A stretch of DNA of 64,000 bases, taken from NCBI GenBank assembly GCA_050186825.1, contig JBFWYD010000039.1:1-64000 (forward strand), in the 5' to 3' direction. Source of the DNA: NORP233 sp050186825 (GTDB taxonomy: Bacteria > Planctomycetota > J058). The translations under genes were made by a program, and so were the position numbers. The stretch's first letter is position 1, and the number at the start of each line of letters is the position of its first letter. Below the pieces are notes generated by a model. It did no database searches, had not been told where the DNA came from, and was given only the letters and a program-made list of their open reading frames with translations. This document shows, one piece after another, positions 7,801-16,961 of the stretch.

Positions 7801-9627
7801 ATGGGTCACGGGCACGACCACCAGGCCGATCACGGCCACGACCACCACGCCGCGCAGCCCGCCGCCGTCGCGGCCGAGAGCAACGTCGTGCTGGCCTTCC
7901 TGGCCGGGCTGGCGGTGGCCCTGGGCACGCTCGTGGTCAGCGCGACCAGCGCGGCGGGGCACGGGGGCGGGCACGCGGCCGAGCACGAGCACGCCAGCGC
8001 GCCCGTGGCCACCGGCCGGCAGGCCGCGGTGGCGACCGCGGCGCCGCAGGCGAGCAAGGCGGCCCTCGACGTCCTGGCCCGGGGCGGCAACGCCTTCGAC
8101 GCCCTGGTCGCGGCCTCCTTCGTGGTCTCGGTGGTCGAGCCCCAGAGCACGGGGATCGGCGGCGGGGGCTTCGTGCTCTATCACGACGCCGCCAAGCAGA
8201 TCGAGGGCGCGATCGACGGGCGCGAGACGGCGCCCGGGCGCGCCACCCCCGACATGTACGTCGGCGCCGACGGGCGCGTGAACGAGGCCGAGTACCGCTT
8301 CGGGCCCAAGTCGGCCGGCGTGCCCGGGCTGGTGGCCATGCTCTGGGAGGTCCACGCCCGCCACGGCAGCCAGAAGCTGACCTGGGCCGACCTGGTCGAG
8401 CCTGCGATCCGCTACGCGCGCGAGGGCTTCCCGGTCACGCCCCAGCTCTCCGCCACGATCGCGGCCCGCCGGGCCGACCTCGAGCGCTACGACAGCTCGC
8501 GGCGCGTGTTCCTCCCTGACGGGCAGGTCCCCAAGGCCGGCGCGACCCTGCGCCAGCCCGACCTGGCCCGGACCCTCGAGGCCATCGCGGCCCGCGGCGC
8601 CGGCGGCTTCTACCGCGGCCCTGTGGCCCAGGCCCTGGCGGGCAGCGCGTCGGGGCAGGGCGGCCTGATCGGCGCGGGCGACCTCGAGGACTACCGCGTG
8701 ACCACGCCCGACGTGCTGCGCGGGATCTACCGCGGCCACGAGGTCGTGTCCTTCCCGCCGCCGAGCTCGGGCGGGGTCCTGCTGATCGAGATGCTGAACG
8801 TGCTCGCCGGCTACGAGCTGGCGCCGCTCGGCCACGACAGCGAGGCCCACGTCCACCTCCTGGCCGAGGTGATGCGCCGCGCCTACGCCGACCGCAACCT
8901 GCTCGCGGACCCGGCCAAGGTCTCGAACCTGCCCGTGAAGCGCCTGCTGAGCCGCGAGCACGCGGCCGAGCTGCGGGGCGGGATCGACCTCGCCCGCGCC
9001 ACCCCCTCGAGCTCGCTCGAGGGCGGCGCGGTCGCGGGCGGCGACCACACCACGCACATCTCGATCGTGGACGCCCAGGGCAACGCGGTCGCCTCGACCC
9101 AGACGGTCAACACCGGGCTCGGCTCCTGCTTCGTGGCGGGCGACACCGGCGTGCTGCTCAACAACGAGATGAACGACTTCACGGCCAAGGCCGGCGCGCC
9201 GAACGCCTTCGGCCTGGTCCAGGACGAGCGCAACCTCCCGGCCCCGGGCAAGCGCCCCCTGAGCAGCATGACCCCGACCCTGGTCTTCGACGCGCAGGGC
9301 CGGGTGCAGGCCGTGATCGGCAGCCCGGGCGGCCCGAAGATCATCTCGACGGTGCTCCAGGTGGTCAGCAACCTGATCGACTTCAACCTCTCCCCCGCGG
9401 CCGCCATGTCGGCCCCCCGGGTGCACCACCAGTTCCTCCCCGACCAGCTCGTGCTCGAGGGCCCGCTGGCCGGGCTCCGCGACGGCCTGTTCCGGCGCGG
9501 GCACCAGGTCTCGGTGCTGAGCGGCGGGCGGAGCCTAGGCAACGCCCAGCTGGTGGTGGTCGGCGCCGACGGCGCGCGCACGGCCGTCTCCGACCCGCGC
9601 GGCGAGGGCCGCCCGGCGGCCAACTAG
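7801..9627 (+). CDS. ggt: Gamma-glutamyltransferase with His-rich N-terminal tail
   Basis: 608 aa. It cleaves the gamma-glutamyl bond of glutathione and related compounds and matures by self-cleavage into two subunits. The cleavage/nucleophile motif HTTHISIVD is present with the catalytic Thr at residue 417, and the oxyanion/substrate segments LLNNEMNDF and PLSSMTPT follow. Unusually, the protein begins MGHGHDHQADHGHDHH, then has one hydrophobic helix (about residues 30-52) and a second His cluster (GHGGGHAAEHEH). It is thus probably membrane-anchored with a cytoplasmic metal-binding tail rather than cleaved for secretion. The ATG at 7801 has a good SD; upstream in-frame codons run into the repeat array. 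Confidence 0.9.
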   Translation: MGHGHDHQADHGHDHHAAQPAAVAAESNVVLAFLAGLAVALGTLVVSATSAAGHGGGHAAEHEHASAPVATGRQAAVATAAPQASKAALDVLARGGNAFDALVAASFVVSVVEPQSTGIGGGGFVLYHDAAKQIEGAIDGRETAPGRATPDMYVGADGRVNEAEYRFGPKSAGVPGLVAMLWEVHARHGSQKLTWADLVEPAIRYAREGFPVTPQLSATIAARRADLERYDSSRRVFLPDGQVPKAGATLRQPDLARTLEAIAARGAGGFYRGPVAQALAGSASGQGGLIGAGDLEDYRVTTPDVLRGIYRGHEVVSFPPPSSGGVLLIEMLNVLAGYELAPLGHDSEAHVHLLAEVMRRAYADRNLLADPAKVSNLPVKRLLSREHAAELRGGIDLARATPSSSLEGGAVAGGDHTTHISIVDAQGNAVASTQTVNTGLGSCFVAGDTGVLLNNEMNDFTAKAGAPNAFGLVQDERNLPAPGKRPLSSMTPTLVFDAQGRVQAVIGSPGGPKIISTVLQVVSNLIDFNLSPAAAMSAPRVHHQFLPDQLVLEGPLAGLRDGLFRRGHQVSVLSGGRSLGNAQLVVVGADGARTAVSDPRGEGRPAAN

Positions 9628-9723
9628 GCCGCGGCTCGTCGCTCGAACACCTCGGGCGCCCGGCCCGGCCGGGCGTCGTCGTTTCGTCGAGTCCGACGCG
9701 CGCCCGGAGACCCGGCTGCCCGA

Positions 9724-9729
9724 TAGGAT
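9724..9729 (+). promoter_or_regulatory. Candidate leaderless -10 (TAGGAT) for the kinase gene
   Basis: TAGGAT ends 6 nt before the GTG at 9736 and no Shine-Dalgarno precedes the start, so transcription would begin at or next to the start codon. Confidence 0.45.
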
Positions 9730-9735
9730 CCCCGG

Positions 9736-12700
9736 GTGAGCTCGTCCCCGCCCACCTCGATCGGGCCCTACGAGCTCCTCGGCCGACTCGGGCGGGGGGG
9801 CATGGGCGAGGTGTGGCTGGCCCGGGAGCCGGGCGGGCGCCGCGTCGCGCTCAAGCTGCTGCGCGGCGAGAGCGGTGACCCCGATGGGAGCGAGCGCTTC
9901 CGCCGCGAGGTCGAGGCCCTGGCCCGGCTCGAGCACCCGGGGATCGTGCGGGCGCTGAGCGAGGTCCGCAGCGAGGGGGACGCGACCTACTACGCCATGG
10001 AGCTCGTGGTCGGCAGCGACCTCGCCGCCGTGCTCCGGCAGCACGGCCCCTTCGCCCCCGCCGCGGCCGTGGACCTCGCCTGCCTCCTGCTCGACGCCCT
10101 GGGCGCGGCCCACGCCCAGGGGATCGTGCACCGCGACGTGAAGCCCTCGAACGTGCTGATCGACCGCGCGGGGCGCCCGCGCCTGACGGACTTCGGCCTG
10201 GCCCGCGCGATCGACCGCTCGCAGTTGACGGCCGCGGGCACGGTCCTGGGCAGCCCCGCCTACATGAGCCCCGAGCAGGCGCAGGGCGAGGTCGCCAGCG
10301 CGCGGAGCGACCTCTACTCGGTGGGGATCCTGCTCTACGAGCTCCTGGCCGGGCGCCCGCCCTTCGTGACCGAGTCGCCGCTCGCGCTGCTCCGCCACCA
10401 CACCGACCGCCCCCCGCCGCCCCTCTGCGAGCAGGCGCCCGCGGTCCACCCCGAGCTCGCGGCCGTGGTCCACCGCTGCCTGGCCAAGTCCCCGGCCGAG
10501 CGCTACGGCTCGTGCGTCGAGCTGGCCGCGGCCCTGCGCGGGGCGCTCCCCGAGCTCGAGGCCACGAGCTCGACCCTGATCCTCAAGGAGGCCGTGGCGG
10601 CGCTGCCGACGGACTCGACCTTGCTGATCCCGGAGGGCGCGGAGACGACGGCCCAGGCGCCCACCACCCAGGCAGCCACCACCCAGGCAGCCACCACCCA
10701 GGCAGCCACCAAGGCAGCGGGTCACGAGGCGAGCGCCGCGCCGGCCGAGGCGCCGCTCGCGACCGGGGCGCGGCTGGCGGTGGGGCTCGCCGCGGCCGGC
10801 GTGGTCGGGCTCCTGCTCCTGCTCGGGCTCGGGAGGGCGAGCCCTCCGCCGACGCCGGCCCCGCGGACCGCGGGGCCGGCGCCGGTCAGCGCCGCCGCGA
10901 CCCCGGTCGGAGTGAGGGACGCCGCGCCGCCGGCCCCGAGCCCGCCCGCGCCCCCCGCCTCGCCCAGCGCGTCCAGCCCCGCGCCCTCGCCTGCGCCCGG
11001 CCCCGCGCCGTCGCCTGCGCCCAGCCCCGCTCCCTCGGCCGTGCTCGAGGAGGCCCGCCGCCTGCTGGCCGAGCTCCGCGCTGCCGGCTCGAGCGAGGCG
11101 CGGCAGGCCGCGCGAGCGCGCCTGCTGCGCCTGGGCGACCCCGCCGCGCCGGCGGTCGCCGACGCGCTTCGCTCGCTGCCCGAGGGCTCGTTCCAGCGCG
11201 ACGAGCTGCTCCGCCTCCAGGAGGATCTGGGCCTGGGCGTGGTCGGGCTGATCTCGCCGGCGCCCCTGCGCCTCGAGGAGGCCAACACCGGCTGCGCCCG
11301 GCTCTCCCCGGACGGCGCGCGCGTCGCCAGCCTCCAGCGCACGCGCGAGGGCGAGGCCAGCTTCCACGACCTGGTCGTGCGCGAGACGGGCGGCGCGCCG
11401 CGCCGCCTGTTCCGCGCGCCGATCACCGGCGAGGGAGGCTTCGCCGGGGTGATCTCCGCGCGCATGTGGTCGCCCTCGGGGAAGCGGCTGGCCTTCCTGA
11501 GCACGGCCGACGGCGCGCCGCGCGGCCCCTTCCGCGCGGTCGTGGTCGACCTGCAGGGGAAGGTGGTCGTGCTCCCGGCGCAGCGCGCGGAGACCTGCGC
11601 GCCCTCCTTCCACCCGACCCGGGAGGTCGTCTACTACCTGGATCAGGCCAGCCGGACCCGCCTGCGCCCGGGCGGCCTCGCGATTCGCGCCTACGACTGC
11701 GAGACGGGCGCCGTGCGGGACGTGCTCAGCCAGGAGCAGGGCGTCGCGCTGAACCTGGTCGTCTCGCCGACCGGCACCCACCTGGCCTTCCTGCTCCTCG
11801 CCGCGGACGGCCAGGCCCTCCGGCTGGCGCTGCTCGAGCTCGCGTCGGGCGCCCTGACCGTGGGGGAGCTCGACCTTCGGGTCAACGACTTCTTCCTCAA
11901 CGATGCGCCCTACCTCTACTGGACCCCGGACGGGGCGCGGGTGCTGTTCCACCGCCCGCGCGGGCGCAAGTTCCCCCTCGACCTCTGCGCCTACGAGCTC
12001 TCCAAGGGGGAGAGCCGCGTCCTGGTCGCCTCCGACCGCTGGGTGATCACCGGGGTGATCGACGCGCGGCGCGTGGCGCTGCTGCACCGGACCACCCGCC
12101 AGCTCGGGGTCCTCGACCTGGAGGCGGGCGGTGCGCCGCGCCTGCTGCGAGGGGGGCAGGCCCTGCTCGACCGGCGCGGCCAGCGGGCGCTGACCCTCAA
12201 TCAGGAGGAGAAGGCGGTCTACCTGCACGACCCCGCCGCGCGCGCCTCGGCCGACAGCGACCCTTCCCCCCAGGCCGAGCTCGACTGGAGCGCCCTGATC
12301 CAGGCGCCCGGACGATTGGGCCTGGACCTCGAGCGGCTGCGCGTCGGCTACGAGGTCGTCCTGGAGACGCGGATCACGGGGGCACCAGGCTCCACCATCC
12401 GGACCCGCGTGGTCGGCGCCGACGCCGAGCGCTGGTGGATCGAGACCAATCAGGGGCTGACCCTCCCCGAGCTCAGGGGCCACCTCCTCGCGCTCGAGGT
12501 CGAGCGGGAGGGCGGCCGGGTCGTCGCGGCGCGGCTCGCCCGGCCGGGCGAGCGCGGGCGTCCGGTGAAGATCGCGGCGGCCCCGCCCCCGCCGAAGCCG
12601 CCCGCGCCGCGGGCGGAGGCCGTGCGGCTGGCGGACGGGAAGATCTACGCCGCGCAGCTCTACGAGGCGAGCGGCTACCGCACCTGGGTCGGGGCGGAGG

Positions 12701-12969
12701 GCGACCACGAGGACGTGCTGCTCAAGTCCGAGGGGCCTGGCATGTCCTACGAGCTGAGCGAGCTGGTCACGGGCCAGTACGTGCGGATCGGCGCGAGCGA
12801 GGTGCAGGTCAAGCAGGCGCGCTACAGCGACGGCTCCGAGCGGTGGGGGACCGACCACCCCGCGATCCGGGCCCTGTGCGGCGGCCTGGCGCTCCAGCGG
12901 ACCAAGACCGCCACCCTGCGGGTGGTCGAGGTCTCGACCGAGGCCAAGCCCAGCCTGACCTGGAGATAG
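9736..12969 (+). CDS. Ser/Thr protein kinase with membrane span and beta-propeller-like sensor region
   Basis: 1077 aa. The kinase domain (residues 8-275) is complete: GRLGRGGMGEVW glycine loop, VALKLL lysine, HRDVKPSN near 132, DFGLA near 151 and the SPAYMSPE activation segment. A low-complexity linker with repeated TTQAA (DNA 10660-10712) precedes a transmembrane helix at about 343-365. A Pro/Ala/Ser stalk follows, then a roughly 400-residue region with TolB/WD-like blades (LSPDGARVASLQ, WSPSGKRLAFLS, WTPDGARVLFHR). The C-terminal 130 residues form an additional unassigned domain. It probably senses outside the membrane and phosphorylates cytoplasmic FHA-readable targets. Start is a leaderless-looking GTG. 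Confidence 0.92.
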   Translation: MSSSPPTSIGPYELLGRLGRGGMGEVWLAREPGGRRVALKLLRGESGDPDGSERFRREVEALARLEHPGIVRALSEVRSEGDATYYAMELVVGSDLAAVLRQHGPFAPAAAVDLACLLLDALGAAHAQGIVHRDVKPSNVLIDRAGRPRLTDFGLARAIDRSQLTAAGTVLGSPAYMSPEQAQGEVASARSDLYSVGILLYELLAGRPPFVTESPLALLRHHTDRPPPPLCEQAPAVHPELAAVVHRCLAKSPAERYGSCVELAAALRGALPELEATSSTLILKEAVAALPTDSTLLIPEGAETTAQAPTTQAATTQAATTQAATKAAGHEASAAPAEAPLATGARLAVGLAAAGVVGLLLLLGLGRASPPPTPAPRTAGPAPVSAAATPVGVRDAAPPAPSPPAPPASPSASSPAPSPAPGPAPSPAPSPAPSAVLEEARRLLAELRAAGSSEARQAARARLLRLGDPAAPAVADALRSLPEGSFQRDELLRLQEDLGLGVVGLISPAPLRLEEANTGCARLSPDGARVASLQRTREGEASFHDLVVRETGGAPRRLFRAPITGEGGFAGVISARMWSPSGKRLAFLSTADGAPRGPFRAVVVDLQGKVVVLPAQRAETCAPSFHPTREVVYYLDQASRTRLRPGGLAIRAYDCETGAVRDVLSQEQGVALNLVVSPTGTHLAFLLLAADGQALRLALLELASGALTVGELDLRVNDFFLNDAPYLYWTPDGARVLFHRPRGRKFPLDLCAYELSKGESRVLVASDRWVITGVIDARRVALLHRTTRQLGVLDLEAGGAPRLLRGGQALLDRRGQRALTLNQEEKAVYLHDPAARASADSDPSPQAELDWSALIQAPGRLGLDLERLRVGYEVVLETRITGAPGSTIRTRVVGADAERWWIETNQGLTLPELRGHLLALEVEREGGRVVAARLARPGERGRPVKIAAAPPPPKPPAPRAEAVRLADGKIYAAQLYEASGYRTWVGAEGDHEDVLLKSEGPGMSYELSELVTGQYVRIGASEVQVKQARYSDGSERWGTDHPAIRALCGGLALQRTKTATLRVVEVSTEAKPSLTWR

Positions 12970-13173
12970 GCGGCCCCAGGGCGGTGGTGGCGCCGGGGCG
13001 ATGAGCCACGCGGTGTGGCGGAGCGCCCCGATCCGTGGCGCTTCCTGGGACCTTGCGGTCGGCACGGGGTTCGCCACCGGGCAGAATCCCCACCGCGCGG
13101 AGGGTCGACGGCCGAGGGTCGTGGGCGCGCGCGCGCGAGCGGCTCCTCTCGAGGCCGCGCCCACTCCCGGAAG

Positions 13174-14871
13174 GTGACCACCCCAGTGACGCCAGAGCCC
13201 CGCACCCCGCCGACGGACGACGGGTTGACCTGGACCCGCCGCTTCGCGGGCGGCCTGCGCAACGACATCGCGCGCCGCCTCCGCTGCTACGGCGACGACT
13301 TCCGCCAGGGCCTCGGCGGGAAGGTCCTGGCCAGCGTCCTGTTCCTGTTCTTCGCCTGCCTGGCCAACGCCGTGGCCTTCGGCGGGCTGACCGGCGTGGT
13401 CACCCAGGGGGAGATCGGCACGGTCGAGATGATCGTCGCCACGGCCGCCGGCGGCGTCGTGTTCGCCCTGTTCGGCGGCCAGCCGCTCACGATCCTCGGC
13501 GGCACCGGGCCGATCGTGATCTTCACCGGCCTGCTCTACGCCGCCAGCCGCCAGCTCGAGCTGCCCTTCCTCCCCGTCTACGCGTGGGTGGGGCTGTGGT
13601 CTGGGTTGTTCCTGATCGTGCTCTCGCTCGTGGACGCCAGCGCGCTGATGCGCTTCTTCACGCGCTTCACCGACGAGGTCTTCGCCGCGCTGATCGCCGT
13701 GATCTTCATCGTCGAGGCGGCGCGGTCCATGCTCGGCCCCTTCACCGTGGACGAGCCGCGCCACGCCACGGCGCTGCTCACGCTGCTGCTCGGGCTGGGC
13801 ACCTTCTGGCTGGCGCTGCGCCTCAAGAACTTCTCGAACACGCCCTTCCTGTGGCGCGGCGTGCGCAGCTTCGCCTCGGACTTCGGGCCGGCGATCGCGA
13901 TCGCGGCGATGACCGGGGCGGCCCTGCTCCTGCGCGACGTGCCGCTCGAGGGCGCGGCCATGCCCGAGCGGCTGGGCACCACCACGGGCCGGCCGTGGCT
14001 GGTGGACGCAGGCGCCCTGCCGACCTGGGCGATCTTCGCCTGCGCCGGGCCGGCGCTGATGGCCACGATCCTGCTCTTCCTCGACCAGAACATCACCACC
14101 CGCCTGGTGAACACCCCGGACCACCGCTTGAAGAAGGGCCCGGCCTACCACCTCGACCTGCTGGTCGTGGGCGCGATCGTGGCCGTGAGCTCGCTCTTCG
14201 GCCTGCCCTGGATCGTGGCGGCCACCGTGCACGCGCTCAACCACGTCAAGAGCCTGGCCGAGGTCGAGGTGGTCGGCGAGGGCGCGGGGCGGCGCGAGGT
14301 GATCGTGTCGGTGCGGGAGAACCGCGTCTCGGGGCTGGCGATCCACGTCCTGATCGGGCTCTCGCTCCTCGCCCTGCCCCTGATCAAGCTCATCCCCATG
14401 GCCGTGCTCTTCGGCCTGTTCCTGTTCATGGGCGTGCGGACGCTGCAGGGCAACCAGTTCTGGGAGCGCTTCACGCTCTTCTTCACCGACCCGGCGCTCT
14501 ACCCCGACCACCACTACGTGCAGCGCGTGCGGCACCTGAAGATCCACCTGTTCACGGCCGTGCAGGTGGGCGCGCTGATCTCGCTCTGGGTGTTGAAGAG
14601 CAGCGCGCTGGGGATCTTGTTCCCGGTGCTGATCGCGCTGCTCGTGCCGCTGCGCCTCGCCCTGGGCCGCGCGTACACGGCCGACGAGCTGGCCGCCCTC
14701 GACGCCGACGAGACCGGCGAGGGCCTGGAGGGCGTGGTGCACGAGCACCGCGCGTCCTCCGACGACCACGAGCTCCCCGCGCTCGAGGAGCAGGGCGCCC
14801 CCGCGAGCGACGAGGTGGCGCCAGGCGCCGGGGCGCCGGCCCTGGTCCAGGGGACGACCGGCAGCTCCTGA
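13174..14871 (+). CDS. SLC4-family (bicarbonate/anion exchanger) transporter
   Basis: About 565 aa from GTG 13174 (GTG 13186 is also possible; further upstream the frame is Arg/Gly-rich and looks non-coding). It has roughly 12 hydrophobic segments. Signature blocks of the eukaryotic bicarbonate transporter family are clear: GGQPLTILGGTGPIVIF, FLDQNITTRLVN followed by HRLKKGPAYHLDLL, and GLPWIVAATVHALNHVKSL. These align by eye with the NBC/AE core (ITxxIVN, KKGxGYHLDL, LPWxVAATV). The animal N-terminal cytoplasmic domain is absent. It likely moves bicarbonate or another anion, possibly Na-coupled; the direction cannot be read. An acidic C-tail follows. It is monocistronic and lies upstream of an ABC exporter pair. 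Confidence 0.88.
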   Translation: MTTPVTPEPRTPPTDDGLTWTRRFAGGLRNDIARRLRCYGDDFRQGLGGKVLASVLFLFFACLANAVAFGGLTGVVTQGEIGTVEMIVATAAGGVVFALFGGQPLTILGGTGPIVIFTGLLYAASRQLELPFLPVYAWVGLWSGLFLIVLSLVDASALMRFFTRFTDEVFAALIAVIFIVEAARSMLGPFTVDEPRHATALLTLLLGLGTFWLALRLKNFSNTPFLWRGVRSFASDFGPAIAIAAMTGAALLLRDVPLEGAAMPERLGTTTGRPWLVDAGALPTWAIFACAGPALMATILLFLDQNITTRLVNTPDHRLKKGPAYHLDLLVVGAIVAVSSLFGLPWIVAATVHALNHVKSLAEVEVVGEGAGRREVIVSVRENRVSGLAIHVLIGLSLLALPLIKLIPMAVLFGLFLFMGVRTLQGNQFWERFTLFFTDPALYPDHHYVQRVRHLKIHLFTAVQVGALISLWVLKSSALGILFPVLIALLVPLRLALGRAYTADELAALDADETGEGLEGVVHEHRASSDDHELPALEEQGAPASDEVAPGAGAPALVQGTTGSS

Positions 14872-14923
14872 CCCGCGCCTCCCGAGGACGCGTCCTCGCA
14901 GGCCCGTGCGCGGCGATCGCTGG

Positions 14924-14929
14924 TAGCGT
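14924..14929 (+). promoter_or_regulatory. Candidate leaderless -10 (TAGCGT) for the ABC operon
   Basis: TAGCGT ends 8 nt before the GTG at 14938 with no SD between, matching the pattern before several other first genes in the window. Confidence 0.35.
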
Positions 14930-14937
14930 GCCCGGCC

Positions 14938-15954
14938 GTGACGGACGCCGCCGAGACCGCCCCTGCTCCGCCCGCCCTGGCTCGTGGCGAGCCCGTGCTC
15001 GTCGCGCGGGCGCTGACCAAGCGCTACGGCCCGCACCGCGCGCTGGACGGGCTGGACCTCGCGGTCCCGCGCGGCTCGACCTACGGGCTGCTCGGCCCGA
15101 ACGGGGCCGGCAAGTCGACCACGCTCCGGATCCTGCTCGGCCTGGTCCAGCCGAGCTCGGGGGTGGTCGAGCTGTTCGGGCGCCCCTTCGCGCGCGAGCG
15201 GCTGGCGCTCCTGCGGCGAGTGGGCTGCCTGGTCGAGGGGCCGTCCTTCTACCCCTACCTGAGCGGCCGCGACAACCTGCGCTGGCTCGGCCGGCTGGCC
15301 GGGGGGTCGGGCAGCGCGGTCGACGCGGCCCGCGTCGAGACCTGCCTGGAGTGGGTCGGCCTGGCCACGCGCGGCGGGGACCGGGTCGGCGGCTACTCCA
15401 CGGGCATGCGCCAGCGCCTGGGGCTGGCGGCCGCGCTGCTCCACGACCCGGAGCTCCTGATCCTGGACGAGCCGCTGAACGGGCTCGACCCGCCGGCGGT
15501 GCTGCTCGTGCGCGACCTGATCCGCCGACTCGGGCGCGAGGGGAAGACGATCCTGATCTCGAGCCACGTGCTGCACGAGGTCGAGCTGGTCTGCGACCGG
15601 GTAGCGATCGTGCGCGGAGGCAAGGTCCTGGCCGAGGGCGAGGTGGCGGCGCTGCTGCGGCCCGACCGCCTGCGGCTCGAGGTGCGCATCGCCGCGGACC
15701 AGGGGCCCGACCCAGGTGAGGTGCTGGGCGGGCTCGAGGCCGTGCTCCGCCACGAGCGCCTGCGCGACGGCGCCTGGGAGGTCGAGCTCGCGAGCGAGGC
15801 CGAGGCCCCGGCCCTCAACCGCGCGCTGGTCGAGGCGGGCTGCGCGGTCTCGGCGCTGATCCCCCGCCAGCTCAGCCTGGAGAGCCTGTTCCACGAGCTG
15901 ACCGGCGGCGACGCGCGCGCGGGCTTCCGCGAGGGCGAGGGGGGGAGCGCGTGA
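14938..15954 (+). CDS. ABC transporter ATP-binding protein
   Basis: 338 aa. Walker A GPNGAGKST lies near residues 53-61, the signature is YSTGMRQRL, Walker B is LLILDEP and the switch His is in SSHVLHEVE. The Q-loop region reads GCLVEGPSFYPYLSGRDNL, typical of drug/lipid-exporter ATPases of the ABC-2 type (DrrA/CcmA-like). A C-terminal extension of about 90 residues follows the nucleotide-binding domain. The stop overlaps the permease start by 4 nt (GTGA), so the two are translationally coupled. It powers export by the adjacent permease; substrate unknown. Confidence 0.9.
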   Translation: MTDAAETAPAPPALARGEPVLVARALTKRYGPHRALDGLDLAVPRGSTYGLLGPNGAGKSTTLRILLGLVQPSSGVVELFGRPFARERLALLRRVGCLVEGPSFYPYLSGRDNLRWLGRLAGGSGSAVDAARVETCLEWVGLATRGGDRVGGYSTGMRQRLGLAAALLHDPELLILDEPLNGLDPPAVLLVRDLIRRLGREGKTILISSHVLHEVELVCDRVAIVRGGKVLAEGEVAALLRPDRLRLEVRIAADQGPDPGEVLGGLEAVLRHERLRDGAWEVELASEAEAPALNRALVEAGCAVSALIPRQLSLESLFHELTGGDARAGFREGEGGSA

Positions 15955-16808
15955 TCGCCCGCGTGCTGCTCCTGGTCCGCTTCGAGTGGCGCAAGCTGCT
16001 CGGCCGGCGCCTGCCGCTGTTCGCGCTCCTGGGCGTGGTGCTGATCGCGCTGCTGGCGCCCAAGGTCGGCCACGTGGTCGACACCGCGACCTCGCTCCAG
16101 CAGCGCGGGCGCGCCGCGAGCGTGGACCGCTTCGCCAACGGCTGGACCGCGCTGGCGGGCGCCGTGTCCACGACCCGCATGTTCCTGACCCTGGCCGTGC
16201 TCGTGCTCGCCGGGAGCGCCGTGGCCGAGGAGCGGGCCCAGGGCACCCTGCGCGCGCTCCTCGTCCGCCCGGTGCGCCGCGCGGAGCTGCTCCTGGCCAA
16301 GCTGCTCGCGCTCTGGAGCTACGGCGGCGCGCTGCTGATCGCCGCCGTGGTCGCCGCCGCGGTCGGCGCCGAGCTCAGCCTCGGGCTCTACGACGTGGTC
16401 GACCCCGACTACCCCGAGCGCCTGACCCACGCCTTCGGCGACATGTGCGGCTACGTCTACCTGGCAACCGCCCTCAGCCTGGCGCCCTTGCTCGCGCTCT
16501 CGGCCATGGGGCTCCTGGTCTCGGTGCTCTTCGACCACCCCGGCCACGCCACCGGCGTGGCCGTGGCCGCCCTGTTCCTGCTCTCCGCCTGGGCCGGCCT
16601 GGACCGCGACGCCAAGGACTACCTGTTCGTGGGCTACCTGGCCGCGCCCTTCCAGATCGTGGGCGACCTGGCCGAGCAGTACACCAACGTCCGCAAGGAC
16701 CTCGCGCCCAGCGCCCTGGCCCAGGCGACCCTCGTCCCCCTGGCCTGGGCCCTGGGCTGCTTCGGCGCCTCCGCCCTCGTCCTGACCCGCCGAGACGTCA
16801 CGGATTAG
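15951..16808 (+). CDS. ABC-2 type permease
   Basis: 285 aa with six hydrophobic segments: one near residues 15-35, one following RMFLTLAVLVLAG, and four more to the C-terminus. AEERAQGTLRALLVRPVRR is the typical conserved segment of ABC-2 permeases linking helices 2 and 3. It starts at GTG overlapping the ATPase stop and forms the membrane half of a two-gene exporter. No extracellular catalytic domain is visible. The gene is followed by a stem-loop. Confidence 0.87.
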   Translation: MIARVLLLVRFEWRKLLGRRLPLFALLGVVLIALLAPKVGHVVDTATSLQQRGRAASVDRFANGWTALAGAVSTTRMFLTLAVLVLAGSAVAEERAQGTLRALLVRPVRRAELLLAKLLALWSYGGALLIAAVVAAAVGAELSLGLYDVVDPDYPERLTHAFGDMCGYVYLATALSLAPLLALSAMGLLVSVLFDHPGHATGVAVAALFLLSAWAGLDRDAKDYLFVGYLAAPFQIVGDLAEQYTNVRKDLAPSALAQATLVPLAWALGCFGASALVLTRRDVTD

Positions 16809-16843
16809 GAGGCGCCGGCAACGGATGAGAAGAGGCGCTAACG

Positions 16844-16866
16844 GGCGTTTCTCCCCGGGAAACGCC
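16844..16866 (+). terminator. Stem-loop terminator after the ABC permease
   Basis: GGCGTTTC (16844-16851) pairs with GAAACGCC (16859-16866) around a 7-nt loop, followed by TGTTTC. It lies 36 nt after the permease stop. Confidence 0.55.
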
Positions 16867-16961
16867 TGTTTCTCGCGCGTCTTTGACGGTGGACAGACTT
16901 GCGGAAGGGCGAGGATCTGCTGATGTGGATGGCTCAGCCCTTGACCCTGGAGGTGGGCACC

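Noticed and set aside
7042..9504. Long minus-strand open frames across the repeat array and ggt, with repeated GRQPYALALGQ peptides
   Set aside because: They arise from the tandem repeat and GC-rich antisense of ggt; no start context, family similarity or conserved domain.
9535..15894. 2119-codon minus-strand open frame
   Set aside because: Antisense shadow of the kinase, SLC4 and ABC genes in very GC-rich DNA; composition is His/Arg/Gly noise without domains.
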